DNA from: Gammaproteobacteria bacterium
GTDB taxonomy: Bacteria > Pseudomonadota > Gammaproteobacteria > SZUA-21
NCBI GenBank assembly: GCA_027021095.1
Contig: JALUUZ010000322.1
Span: 1-9,933 of the forward strand
Direction: 5' to 3'
DNA length: 9,933 bases
This document shows, piece by piece, positions 1-6,636 of the stretch (positions are counted from its first letter, which is position 1; each line of letters opens with the position of its first letter). The translations under genes were made by a program, and so were the position numbers. The notes under the pieces were generated by a model. That model had not been told where the DNA came from. It worked only from the letters and a program-made list of their open reading frames with translations, and made no database searches.

Positions 1-1
1 C

Positions 2-271
2 GAGCAGGTATTGGGGCGGCAGTTGTCAGCGGACAAGGCAGCATTGGACACCGACAGGATTGTTTCCCAGGTGGTGTCTGCATGGCCTGCACCCTTCAGG
101 TGGCTGTATCGATTGCGGTATGGCAACAAGGACAAGGCCAGGCAGCGTATCGCCGAGCAGTACAGCTGGAAGAAAGCGCTTGGCAGTCTGTACTGGCAGT
201 ATTTCTGGGTCATCGTGCAGTCGCTGGCCTTTGCGGTGTTTGCGGTGCTTGCGGTACTGAGCATAAAATAA
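2..271 (+). CDS. C-terminal part of an unrecognised protein with a C-terminal membrane helix
   Basis: The reading frame is open from the left edge to a TAA at 269-271, so the gene probably begins outside the window; a TTG at 11 is a possible start but has no convincing ribosome binding site. About 90 residues are visible. The middle is rich in basic and aromatic residues (for example FRWLYRLRYGNKDKAR). The last 25 residues or so (from YWQYFWVIVQ to the end) are strongly hydrophobic and should form one membrane helix ending just before the C-terminal SIK. I recognise no family and no catalytic motif. It is followed by 231 bp of non-coding sequence, so it is unlikely to be co-transcribed tightly with the next gene. 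Coding status is supported by the open frame to the edge and the coherent helix; function is unknown. Confidence 0.6.
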   Translation, partial: EQVLGRQLSADKAALDTDRIVSQVVSAWPAPFRWLYRLRYGNKDKARQRIAEQYSWKKALGSLYWQYFWVIVQSLAFAVFAVLAVLSIK

Positions 272-300
272 ATGATCCTGCCGGCATGGTTTCGTGTACC

Positions 301-351
301 GTGCATGCGTGATGCACAGTGAATGCATCGACACAAAAACCCTTATCAGGG
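301..351 (+). other. Two small hairpins downstream of the first gene
   Basis: GTGCAT (301-306) pairs with ATGCAC (312-317) across a 5-base loop, and CCCT (340-343) pairs with AGGG (348-351) across TATC. Neither is followed by a T-run, so neither is a standard intrinsic terminator. They may contribute to transcript ending or be chance. The rest of 272-502 holds no gene that I can support. Confidence 0.25.
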
Positions 352-370
352 ATTCCTTATATGTTAAGAT
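343..370 (+). promoter_or_regulatory. Possible extended -10 promoter for the HEAT-like protein gene
   Basis: TAAGAT at 365-370 is preceded by TG one base upstream (extended -10 form, TG-T-TAAGAT). TTATCA at 343-348 is a 4-of-6 match to the -35 box with a 16-base spacer. This would start transcription near 377 and leave a leader of about 125 bases before the ATG at 503. The call is by eye, and the upstream -35-like box overlaps the small CCCT/AGGG hairpin. Confidence 0.35.
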
Positions 371-502
371 GGGATTGATTTCACATTTTGGCAGGCTGAT
401 GTTATTTTACACTAACGATTCAGGTTGCCGATTACCACACCGGGATATCGATCAAACTTAAGGAAATCAGAGTTAAAACAGCTGGCAGCAAGGAGACAGC
501 AG

Positions 503-1201
503 ATGCATAGCGTGTATAGTGACAAATCTTTGTCGGAAACCACTGTACCGGCAGAGTCCTGGGCGCAGGTCGCGGCCAAGGTCGGGACTATCGAGGAGCT
601 TGCAGATCAGGACAGGCTGGGGTCGATCGCGGCAGACAAAAGAGAGCCGCTGCCAGTCAGGATCGAGGCCATTTCCAGGCTTGATGACCAGCAGGTGCTG
701 ACCCGTATCGCTAAGGACCCCCGGGATTGTTGCAGGAGCGTGGCGCTGGAACGGATCGAGGACAAGGAGCTGTTGTTCCAGCTGGCGGTGGCAGACGATG
801 ATGAAGAGATCGCCACCAGCGCTGCCTTGTTGCTGGCCGAGGAAAATTTATATAAAAAAATTGTCGAAAGCGAGACAGCACGCCTCGAGACACGCCAGGC
901 GGTGCTGAAAAAAATCACCGACCAGGATTTTCTGCTGAAGGTGGCGTTGTTATCCGGGTTTGAACCTTTGGAACTGGCGGCGATAGAGAACCTGACTGAC
1001 GATATGGCGCTGCTGCATATTCTCGAGTCGCGTGTGAGCCTGGCGGCGAAACAGGCTGCAGTCTACAAGGTAACGGATATCGAAAGGCTGATTCTGGTCA
1101 AAAACCGGCTTCAGGATGGTGCGCTCAAAATGTCCGTGGTAGTCAGGATCAAGCAGCTGAAAGCACAACGGGATCAGGTTAAATCAGCTCTAAAGGGGTG
1201 A
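503..1201 (+). CDS. HEAT-like helical-repeat protein, function unknown
   Basis: The start chosen is the ATG at 503 because AAGGAGA at 490-496 sits 6 bases upstream; the same frame stays open to a TTG at 425, which would add 26 residues but lacks a comparable site. The product is 232 residues with no signal peptide or membrane segment, so probably cytoplasmic. From about residue 30 to 225 it consists of degenerate units of about 22-25 residues with the pattern R-x-x-A-[IL]-x-x-[IL]-x-D-x-x-[VL]-L, for example RIEAISRLDDQQVL, RSVALERIEDKELL, RQAVLKKITDQDFL and LAAIENLTDDMALL. This is an alpha-solenoid pattern like HEAT/Armadillo repeats, and it resembles the repeat region found in front of DUF349 domains in some proteobacterial proteins, although no DUF349 domain is visible here. 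Such proteins are usually binding scaffolds; no partner is shown. The next gene starts 4 bases after this stop, so the two are probably one operon. Confidence 0.8.
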   Translation: MHSVYSDKSLSETTVPAESWAQVAAKVGTIEELADQDRLGSIAADKREPLPVRIEAISRLDDQQVLTRIAKDPRDCCRSVALERIEDKELLFQLAVADDDEEIATSAALLLAEENLYKKIVESETARLETRQAVLKKITDQDFLLKVALLSGFEPLELAAIENLTDDMALLHILESRVSLAAKQAAVYKVTDIERLILVKNRLQDGALKMSVVVRIKQLKAQRDQVKSALKG

Positions 1202-1205
1202 AGTG

Positions 1206-1595
1206 ATGCAGCGAACAAGGCGGGATGTACTACGCGGTGGTGTGTCTGCTGCCGGCAGCAAGGTATTTCCGCTGCTGGCCGTGGTGTTCTCGTTATTGGT
1301 CATGAGTGCCTGTGTGATCGTCGATGACCCTTACCATTCCGGTCATGTGATCTATGAAGGGCCGTATGATGATGGTTATTACTACTATGACTATTATCCC
1401 GACCTGGATCTTTATTACGACAGCAGGAGAGGCCTGTACTTCTATGACGAACCTTATGGCCGGCTCGGGCGCAAGGTGTTGCCACGCCGTTATCGTCACT
1501 ACCGCAAACACAAGCGGCGCAGGATACGCTCACGTCATGCACAGCCTTACAAACGCGGTAAGCGTTCCGGCAGGAAGAAGAAAAACAGCGGCTGA
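1206..1595 (+). CDS. Small Tyr/Asp-rich, basic-tailed putative lipoprotein with a Tat-like signal
   Basis: ATG at 1206 lies four bases after the preceding stop and is preceded by AGGGGTGAA; a GTG directly before it (1203) would add one residue. The 129-residue product has a signal region with TRRDVLR at residues 4-10, which fits the twin-arginine consensus, then a hydrophobic stretch (about 20-33) and a lipobox-like VMSAC with the lipidated Cys at 36. Residue +2 is Val rather than Asp, which by the usual enterobacterial rule favours the outer membrane. The mature part has two contrasting halves: an acidic Tyr-rich segment (about 42-85, including GYYYYDYYPDLDLYY) and a strongly basic Arg/Lys/His tail (about 95-129). 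I do not recognise the family. Its location and tight coupling to the HEAT-like gene suggest a shared role, but nothing in the sequence says what. Met at -3 of the lipobox is less usual, so lipidation is probable rather than certain. Confidence 0.7.
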   Translation: MQRTRRDVLRGGVSAAGSKVFPLLAVVFSLLVMSACVIVDDPYHSGHVIYEGPYDDGYYYYDYYPDLDLYYDSRRGLYFYDEPYGRLGRKVLPRRYRHYRKHKRRRIRSRHAQPYKRGKRSGRKKKNSG

Positions 1596-1631
1596 GAAAT
1601 TTTGCCAGTATTACAAGGTGTTAATTAAAAA

Positions 1632-1673
1632 CAAAAAATAATCGACAAGATAAGCAGTTATTATTGGTTTTTG
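1632..1673 (+). other. AT-rich imperfect inverted repeat between lipoprotein and LysR genes
   Basis: CAAAAA-ATAAT at 1632-1642 is complementary to ATTAT (1660-1664) and TTTTTG (1668-1673), with a 3-base interruption on the right side and a 17-base loop. The right arm contains a run of five T, so it could act as a weak terminator for the upstream operon. It could equally be an operator for the LysR gene that starts 62 bases later. The remainder of 1596-1735 shows nothing I can name. Confidence 0.3.
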
Positions 1674-1735
1674 TGCGAGTGACAAGTGACCATAGGTATT
1701 TGTCTGCATAGCAACCGTGGTGTTTGTCGTCTCGC

Positions 1736-2668
1736 ATGGATAGTACTGTAACCTGGTCGATTAGGGATTTTGATCAACTCGATCCCAAGTTGTACAAAGC
1801 CTTTATGGCCGCTGCCGAAACCAGCAACTTTACCGAGGCGGCAGCCTTGGTGAAGATGACCCAGCCGGGTGTCAGCCAGCATATCTCAAAACTAGAACAG
1901 CAGGTCGGTCTGCCGTTGTTCAAACGTATCGGCAGGCAGGTGACCCTGACGGACGCGGGCCGCCAGCTCGTGGTCTATATCAAAAAATACCTGGTGATGA
2001 TGGATCAGTTTCACGAGACGATACAGCACTCGCAACGGGATGTTTTTGGGCTTGTGACTTATGTGATGCCGGCCAGCTGTCTGTTGTCGAATCATTTTAT
2101 TTCAATGCTCGAGAAACGTCTCGAGTATGACGGAATCGAACTCGATGTACAGCTGGGTTCGACCGAGTTCGCGATCGATGCAGTACTGACGGACAAGGCG
2201 GATTTTGCGTTCGTCGCCGGCCAGATCGACAGTGCGCAGCTCGAGTATATGCCGTTTTGCCTGGAGGAATACCTGCTGGTCGGCAGCCCGGCACAGGTTC
2301 GGCGTGCGAAATCCAGGGAGGCCGTCGGTGCTTTGCGCTTTATTCATTACCCGGATTTCGATACGCTTGCCAAGCTCTGGTTCAGTAAAGCCTTTGGTGA
2401 AGAGGGAGAGTACCTGAATTTCCTGTTGCACTACAGCGGCAAGGTGAATTCACTCGAGGCAGCGATTATGATGGTGCGCGGAGGACTTGGGGTCTCGTTC
2501 TTTCCACGTCATTGCGTTGAACCTTACCTGGAGGTTGCCGAACTGGTCGAAGTGGAATTGGATGACAGGCTTTTGCATCCGGTTTCCATCGTAAAGAACA
2601 CCAAGGTAAACCTGCCTAGGCGGGTCAATATGGTGATCGACTGGTTTTTACAGATGCGCGAAGTTTAA
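1736..2668 (+). CDS. LysR-type transcriptional regulator
   Basis: The 310-residue product has the standard LysR length and layout. An N-terminal winged helix-turn-helix covers about residues 17-76, with the recognition region FTEAAALVKMTQPGVSQHI at 32-50 and the typical continuation KLEQQVGLPLFKRIGR. A linker helix follows, then a periplasmic-binding-protein-like effector domain from about residue 100 to the end. The ATG at 1736 gives the usual short lead-in before the HTH; a TTG at 1724 is in frame, and neither has a strong ribosome binding site. The gene runs in the same direction as soeABC and ends 283 bp before it. It is therefore a candidate regulator of sulfite oxidation, perhaps sensing a sulfur compound; that link is inference from position and from the T-N11-A site before soeA. 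The ligand cannot be read from the sequence. Specific subfamilies (CysB, CbbR) cannot be assigned with confidence. Confidence 0.92.
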   Translation: MDSTVTWSIRDFDQLDPKLYKAFMAAAETSNFTEAAALVKMTQPGVSQHISKLEQQVGLPLFKRIGRQVTLTDAGRQLVVYIKKYLVMMDQFHETIQHSQRDVFGLVTYVMPASCLLSNHFISMLEKRLEYDGIELDVQLGSTEFAIDAVLTDKADFAFVAGQIDSAQLEYMPFCLEEYLLVGSPAQVRRAKSREAVGALRFIHYPDFDTLAKLWFSKAFGEEGEYLNFLLHYSGKVNSLEAAIMMVRGGLGVSFFPRHCVEPYLEVAELVEVELDDRLLHPVSIVKNTKVNLPRRVNMVIDWFLQMREV

Positions 2669-2693
2669 GGTGTGTCGTATCTTTGCGTGGGGA

Positions 2694-2807
2694 TGCTTTT
2701 GGTGTGCACACCACGAGGTAGGTGCGTTGTATGCACCAACATCAAGGCAAATTCAAGAACACCATGCGGTGATGCTTTTACACATGATCCTTCCGTACCG
2801 CATTATC
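2694..2807 (+). repeat. Dispersed repeat, copy A (upstream of soeA)
   Basis: This stretch aligns with 7704-7830 in the same orientation. Shared landmarks in order are TTTGGTGTGC, GCACACC, ACGAGGTA, the palindrome GGTGCGT-TGT-AYGCACC (2721-2737 here), CAAGGCAAAT, a GTGRYGAT/GGCGAT-like block, CCGTACC and CATTAT. Copy A differs by several short deletions: the first hairpin is collapsed to a perfect 12-bp palindrome GGTGTGCACACC at 2701-2712. One substitution in the second stem (ATGCACC) leaves a G-T wobble. It has no terminal inverted repeats at its edges, so it looks like an older or partial copy. Confidence 0.75.
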
Positions 2808-2834
2808 GCTGTAAAGTAGAATCCCTTCATATAC

Positions 2835-2864
2835 ATAAGAAATTCATTATATATAAAACTTATA
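2835..2864 (+). promoter_or_regulatory. Candidate LysR-type binding site (T-N11-A dyad) upstream of soeA
   Basis: TATAA-AAC-TTATA at 2852-2864 is a perfect 13-bp dyad with the T-N11-A form typical of LysR regulators. Its centre (2858) would lie about 62 bases upstream of a transcription start near 2920, where LysR recognition sites normally sit. A second, looser dyad, ATAA-N8-TTAT, lies directly upstream at 2835-2850. The region is much more AT-rich than its surroundings, so chance dyads are possible. The adjacent LysR gene is the natural candidate protein. Confidence 0.45.
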
Positions 2865-2907
2865 ATATTCTGTATATTCTTGATTCGCTGAACACTACCC
2901 ATCCTTC

Positions 2908-2913
2908 TATAAT
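2908..2913 (+). promoter_or_regulatory. Candidate -10 box of the soeABC promoter
   Basis: TATAAT matches the sigma-70 -10 consensus exactly and would start transcription near 2920, giving a leader of about 30 bases. No good -35 hexamer lies at the 16-18 base distance; TTGATT at 2880-2885 is the nearest match but leaves a 22-base spacer. A good -10 with a poor -35 is what an activator-dependent promoter often looks like, in keeping with the regulator gene upstream. Confidence 0.45.
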
Positions 2914-2951
2914 CTGGGCTGTTACTGAAAAAGCAATGACCGGGGCCAGAA

Positions 2952-5867
2952 ATGTCGACAGTGCACGATCCGCTGAAACCTCCTGCGGGCAGAATCGAAG
3001 TAAAAAACACCACTTGTTATATGTGTGCCTGTCGTTGCGGTATCCGGGTCACGCTGCGTGATGGCGAGATTCGCTATATCCAGGGAAACCCCGACCATCC
3101 GCTGAACCAGGGAGTGATCTGTGCCAAGGGTGCGTCGGGCATCATGAAACAGTATTCCCCTGCACGTCTGACCAAACCGCTCAGACGCAAGGACGGTGCG
3201 GAACGCGGGGACGCGGAATTCGAGCCGATCAGCTGGGACGAGGCGTTCGAAATGCTGACCGCACGGTTGAAAAAAATACGAGCGACCGATCCGAAAAAAT
3301 TTGCATTGTTTACCGGGCGTGACCAGATGCAGGCGTTGACCGGCCTGTTTGCCAAGCAGTTCGGTACACCGAACTATGCAGCCCACGGCGGGTTTTGTTC
3401 AGTCAATATGGCGACCGGGATGATCTATACGCTTGGTGGTTCGTTCTGGGAGTTCGGTGGCCCGGACCTGGAGCGGGCCAAGCTGTTCGTGATGCTCGGC
3501 ACCGCGGAGGACCATCATTCCAACCCGTTGAAAATGGCGATCTCCAAGTTCAAGCGCAAAGGCGGACGTTTTATTTCGGTCAACCCGGTGCGCAGTGGTT
3601 ATTCTGCGATTGCAGACGAATGGGTACCGGTCAAGCCGGGTACCGACGGCGCGTTGCTGCTGGCGATTATTCATGAATTGATTCGTACCGGGCTGTATGA
3701 CCGCGACTTCCTGGTGCAGTATTCGAACGCGGCGGAGCTTGTCAGTGTCGAGGAGCAAAGTGACGACAGCGGGCTTTTTGTGCGCACGGATATTCCGCGC
3801 GACCCGGATTGTTTCGACCCACAGGACCGGGTCTGGTGGGACCGCCTGAGCGACAAGCCGGTGGCGGCGAGAACGGAAAACACCGACCCTTACCTGCTGG
3901 GCGAGTTTACGATGGCGGATGGCCGCCGGGTCAAGCCGGCTTTCCAGTTGCTGAAAGAGCGCGTCGAAAGCTATACCCCGGCCTGGGCCAGCGAGGTGAC
4001 CGGGATCCCGGAACAGACGATTCAGCGCCTGGCCTACGAGATGGGTATCACCGCGCGCGATGAGCAGATCGAGCTGCCGATCGCATGGACTGATGTCTGG
4101 GGCAAGGATCACGAAACAGTGACCGGCAACCCGGTGGCATTTCACGCAATGCGCGGGCTGGCGGCGCATTCCAATGGTTTTCAGACTATCCGCGCCTTGT
4201 CGATCCTGATGTCGATGCTGGGGACGATCGATCGTCCCGGTGGCTTTCGTCACAAGGCACCGTTTCCGCGGCCGATTCCACCTTGCGCGAAAACCCCGGA
4301 TTCACCGGCCGGTGTCAAGCCGGACACTCCACTGGCGGGGATGCCGCTGGGCTGGCCGGCAGGTCCGGATGACCTGTTTGTCGATGAACGGGGTGAGCCG
4401 GTACGCATCGACAAGGCATTTTCCTGGGAGCATCCGCTGGCGGCACACGGACTGATGCAGAATGTGATTACCAATGCCTGGCGGCAGGACCCCTACGCGA
4501 TCGATACCTTGTTGATCTTTATGTCCAACATGGCGTGGAACTCGACGATGAATACCTCCGAGGTCAGGAAGATGCTGAACGACAAGGACGACAACGGCGA
4601 GTACAGAATTCCGTTCCTGGTGGTGTGTGACAGCTTCCAGTCGGAAATGGTCGCCTTTGCCGACCTGGTGCTGCCGGATACGACCTACCTCGAGCGTCAC
4701 GATGTGATGAGCATGCTGGACCGGCCGATTTCCGAGTACGATGGTCCGGTCGACTCGGTGCGTATCCCGGTGCTGCCACCCAAAGGCGAATGCAAGCCGT
4801 TTCAGGACGTGCTGGTGGAGCTCGCGTCGCGCCTGCACTTGCCGGCGTTCGTCAATGCGGACGGTTCGCGCCGGTTTCGCGACTACCCCGACTTTATCGT
4901 CAACTACGAAACTGAGCCGGGTTCAGGCATCGGTTTTCTCGCCGGCTGGCGTGGCAAGGGCGGTGAAAAGTTCATGAAAGGCGAGCCTAACCCGAACCAG
5001 TGGAAGATGTATGAAAAGAACAACTGCGTGTTCCACTATGAAATGCCGAAATCGTTTCAGTATATGCGTAACTGGAACCGGGGTTACCTGAATTGGGCAC
5101 AGGAGCACCGTTTGTTGCGCTATGCTGAACCAATCAATATTCACCTGTATTCCGAGGTCCTGCAGAAATTCCGGCTTGCCGCACGCGGCCAGTGGGACGG
5201 CAAACAGCCACCGGACAGGTTGCGCAGCCGGGTCGAGACTTATTTCGATCCGCTGCCGTTTTATTTCGAGCCGCTGGAGGCGCATTTTACTGACAAGCAT
5301 TTGTATCCGCTGAGTGCGATTACACAGCGGCCGATGGCGATGTATCATTCGTGGGACTCACAGAATGCCTGGCTGCGGCAGATTCACACCTACAATTACA
5401 TGTATGTGCATCCGCAGACGGCGCGGGCGCAGGGCATCGACGATGGCGGCTGGATGTGGGTCGAATCCATGCATGGCAGGCTGCGCTGCCTGTGCCGTTA
5501 CAGTGAGGCGGTCGAACCCGGCACCGTCTGGACCTGGAATGCGGTCGGCAAAGCACGCGGCGCCTGGGGGCTGTCGGCGGACGCCAATGAATCGCGCCAG
5601 GGATTTTTGCTCAATCACCTGATCGCAGAAGAGCTGCCGGCGAATGAACATGGCGCGCACTTGTCGAATTCCGACCCGGTTACCGGCCAGGCCGGCTGGT
5701 TCGATGTCCGCGTCAGGATCTCCCCGGCGGCGGCCGACGAGCCGCCGGTCAGCTGGCCGCAGTTCGACGCGATGCCGGCGGTGCCGGGCACAGCGAAACG
5801 GCCGAAATGGCTGGGTTATTTTGCCGGGCTGTTTACCGCGGCCAGGAAAGGAGGCACCACCAAATGA
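2952..5867 (+). CDS. soeA: Sulfite dehydrogenase (quinone), molybdopterin catalytic subunit SoeA
   Basis: The 971-residue product belongs to the DMSO reductase superfamily of molybdopterin oxidoreductases. The N-terminus carries a [4Fe-4S] motif, C22-x2-C25-x3-C29-x27-C57 (TTCYMCACRCG then GVICAKG). The Mo-bis(MGD) region follows, with GGFCSVN at 146-152, where Cys149 is the likely Mo ligand as in the polysulfide/thiosulfate reductase branch. The MGD-binding domain occupies roughly the last 130-150 residues. There is no twin-arginine signal at the N-terminus, which sets it apart from PhsA, PsrA, ArrA and ArxA and agrees with cytoplasmic SoeA; its length also matches SoeA of about 970 residues. 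The predicted reaction is sulfite plus water to sulfate, with electrons passed to SoeB. The ATG at 2952 has only a weak GGGG site at 2942-2945. The stop overlaps the soeB start (ATGA). A related Cys-ligated enzyme with another sulfur substrate remains possible. Confidence 0.88.
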   Translation: MSTVHDPLKPPAGRIEVKNTTCYMCACRCGIRVTLRDGEIRYIQGNPDHPLNQGVICAKGASGIMKQYSPARLTKPLRRKDGAERGDAEFEPISWDEAFEMLTARLKKIRATDPKKFALFTGRDQMQALTGLFAKQFGTPNYAAHGGFCSVNMATGMIYTLGGSFWEFGGPDLERAKLFVMLGTAEDHHSNPLKMAISKFKRKGGRFISVNPVRSGYSAIADEWVPVKPGTDGALLLAIIHELIRTGLYDRDFLVQYSNAAELVSVEEQSDDSGLFVRTDIPRDPDCFDPQDRVWWDRLSDKPVAARTENTDPYLLGEFTMADGRRVKPAFQLLKERVESYTPAWASEVTGIPEQTIQRLAYEMGITARDEQIELPIAWTDVWGKDHETVTGNPVAFHAMRGLAAHSNGFQTIRALSILMSMLGTIDRPGGFRHKAPFPRPIPPCAKTPDSPAGVKPDTPLAGMPLGWPAGPDDLFVDERGEPVRIDKAFSWEHPLAAHGLMQNVITNAWRQDPYAIDTLLIFMSNMAWNSTMNTSEVRKMLNDKDDNGEYRIPFLVVCDSFQSEMVAFADLVLPDTTYLERHDVMSMLDRPISEYDGPVDSVRIPVLPPKGECKPFQDVLVELASRLHLPAFVNADGSRRFRDYPDFIVNYETEPGSGIGFLAGWRGKGGEKFMKGEPNPNQWKMYEKNNCVFHYEMPKSFQYMRNWNRGYLNWAQEHRLLRYAEPINIHLYSEVLQKFRLAARGQWDGKQPPDRLRSRVETYFDPLPFYFEPLEAHFTDKHLYPLSAITQRPMAMYHSWDSQNAWLRQIHTYNYMYVHPQTARAQGIDDGGWMWVESMHGRLRCLCRYSEAVEPGTVWTWNAVGKARGAWGLSADANESRQGFLLNHLIAEELPANEHGAHLSNSDPVTGQAGWFDVRVRISPAAADEPPVSWPQFDAMPAVPGTAKRPKWLGYFAGLFTAARKGGTTK
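5847..5854 (+). promoter_or_regulatory. Strong ribosome binding site fixing the soeB start
   Basis: AAAGGAGG ends 9 bases before the ATG at 5864 and lies within the last codons of soeA. It decides the soeB start against in-frame alternatives further upstream (the frame is open back to 5807). Confidence 0.85.
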
Positions 5868-6595
5868 CACAGCTCGCCTTGGTGATCGATCTGAATGTGT
5901 GTGTCGGCTGTCATGCCTGTGTAACCAGCTGCAAGGAATGGAATACCTCCGGCAGCGCCGGTTTTCTGGTTGACGAGAACCCTTACGACAAAGATCCGAC
6001 CGGAACCTTTTTCAACCGGGTGCAGACCTTCGAGGTCGGTGAATACCCCAATACCGAAACGGTGCATTTTCCAAAGAGCTGCCTGCACTGTGAAGACCCG
6101 CCCTGTGTGCCGGTGTGCCCGACCGGTGCCAGCTACAAGCGCGAGCAGGATGGCATCGTGCTGGTCGACTACGACAAGTGCATCGGTTGCCGCTATTGTT
6201 CCTGGGCCTGCCCCTATGGCATGCGCGAAATCGATGAAAAGCAGAAGGTGATGAAGAAGTGCACGCTGTGCGTGGACAGGATCTACGACGAGTCTTTGCC
6301 CGAGTCAGAGCGTAAACCGGCCTGTGTGCTGGCCTGTCCGACCAATGCGCGCTTGTTTGGGGATGTGCATGATTCTGAATCGGAGGTGTCGGTCGCGATT
6401 CGTGAACAGGGCGGCTACACACTGATGCCGGAATGGGGAACGAAGCCGGCCAATCACTACCTGCCAAGGCGCAGGAACCGTAAGTATATTCATGACGATG
6501 AGCTGGTGCGGGCCGACAATCCGCTGAAGAAAGAACAGCGTGGTCCAAGCGCGCCGGTCGACGAGCCGACGCTGGACGACAGCACCTCCTGGTAA
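5864..6595 (+). CDS. soeB: Sulfite dehydrogenase iron-sulfur subunit SoeB
   Basis: The 243-residue product is a four-cluster ferredoxin-like electron transfer subunit of the DmsB/NrfC type. The cysteine groups are C13-x2-C16-x2-C19-x3-C23, C73-x2-C76-x4-C81-x3-C85, C106-x2-C109-x2-C112-x3-C116 and C133-x2-C136-x17-C154-x3-C158, each complete, so four [4Fe-4S] clusters are expected. No signal peptide is present, matching a cytoplasmic enzyme. It would take electrons from SoeA and pass them to the SoeC anchor. Translation is coupled to soeA by the ATGA overlap. The C-terminal 60 residues are charged, carry no cysteines and probably pack on the partner subunits. A longer form starting at 5807 would read through the soeA end in another frame and is not credible given the ribosome binding site. 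Confidence 0.9.
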   Translation: MTQLALVIDLNVCVGCHACVTSCKEWNTSGSAGFLVDENPYDKDPTGTFFNRVQTFEVGEYPNTETVHFPKSCLHCEDPPCVPVCPTGASYKREQDGIVLVDYDKCIGCRYCSWACPYGMREIDEKQKVMKKCTLCVDRIYDESLPESERKPACVLACPTNARLFGDVHDSESEVSVAIREQGGYTLMPEWGTKPANHYLPRRRNRKYIHDDELVRADNPLKKEQRGPSAPVDEPTLDDSTSW

Positions 6596-6636
6596 GCCGT
6601 TGGGCTGAATTTGCGAAACACGAATGGGGACAAGCA

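Noticed and set aside
425..502. N-terminal extension of the HEAT-like protein from a TTG at 425
   Set aside because: The ATG at 503 has a good ribosome binding site (490-496), while the TTG has none and the extra residues do not fit the repeat pattern.
2672..3061. Plus-strand frame of 129 residues spanning the repeat and the soeA start
   Set aside because: It runs through the repeat and AT-rich control region and then overlaps soeA in another frame. It shows no motif and no ribosome binding site.
3399..4253. Long open frame on the minus strand inside soeA (284 residues)
   Set aside because: It lies fully opposite a strongly supported gene, has no recognisable domain or ribosome binding site, and is what GC-rich coding sequence gives on the opposite strand. 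The same applies to minus-strand frames at 4302-4838 and 5358-5870.
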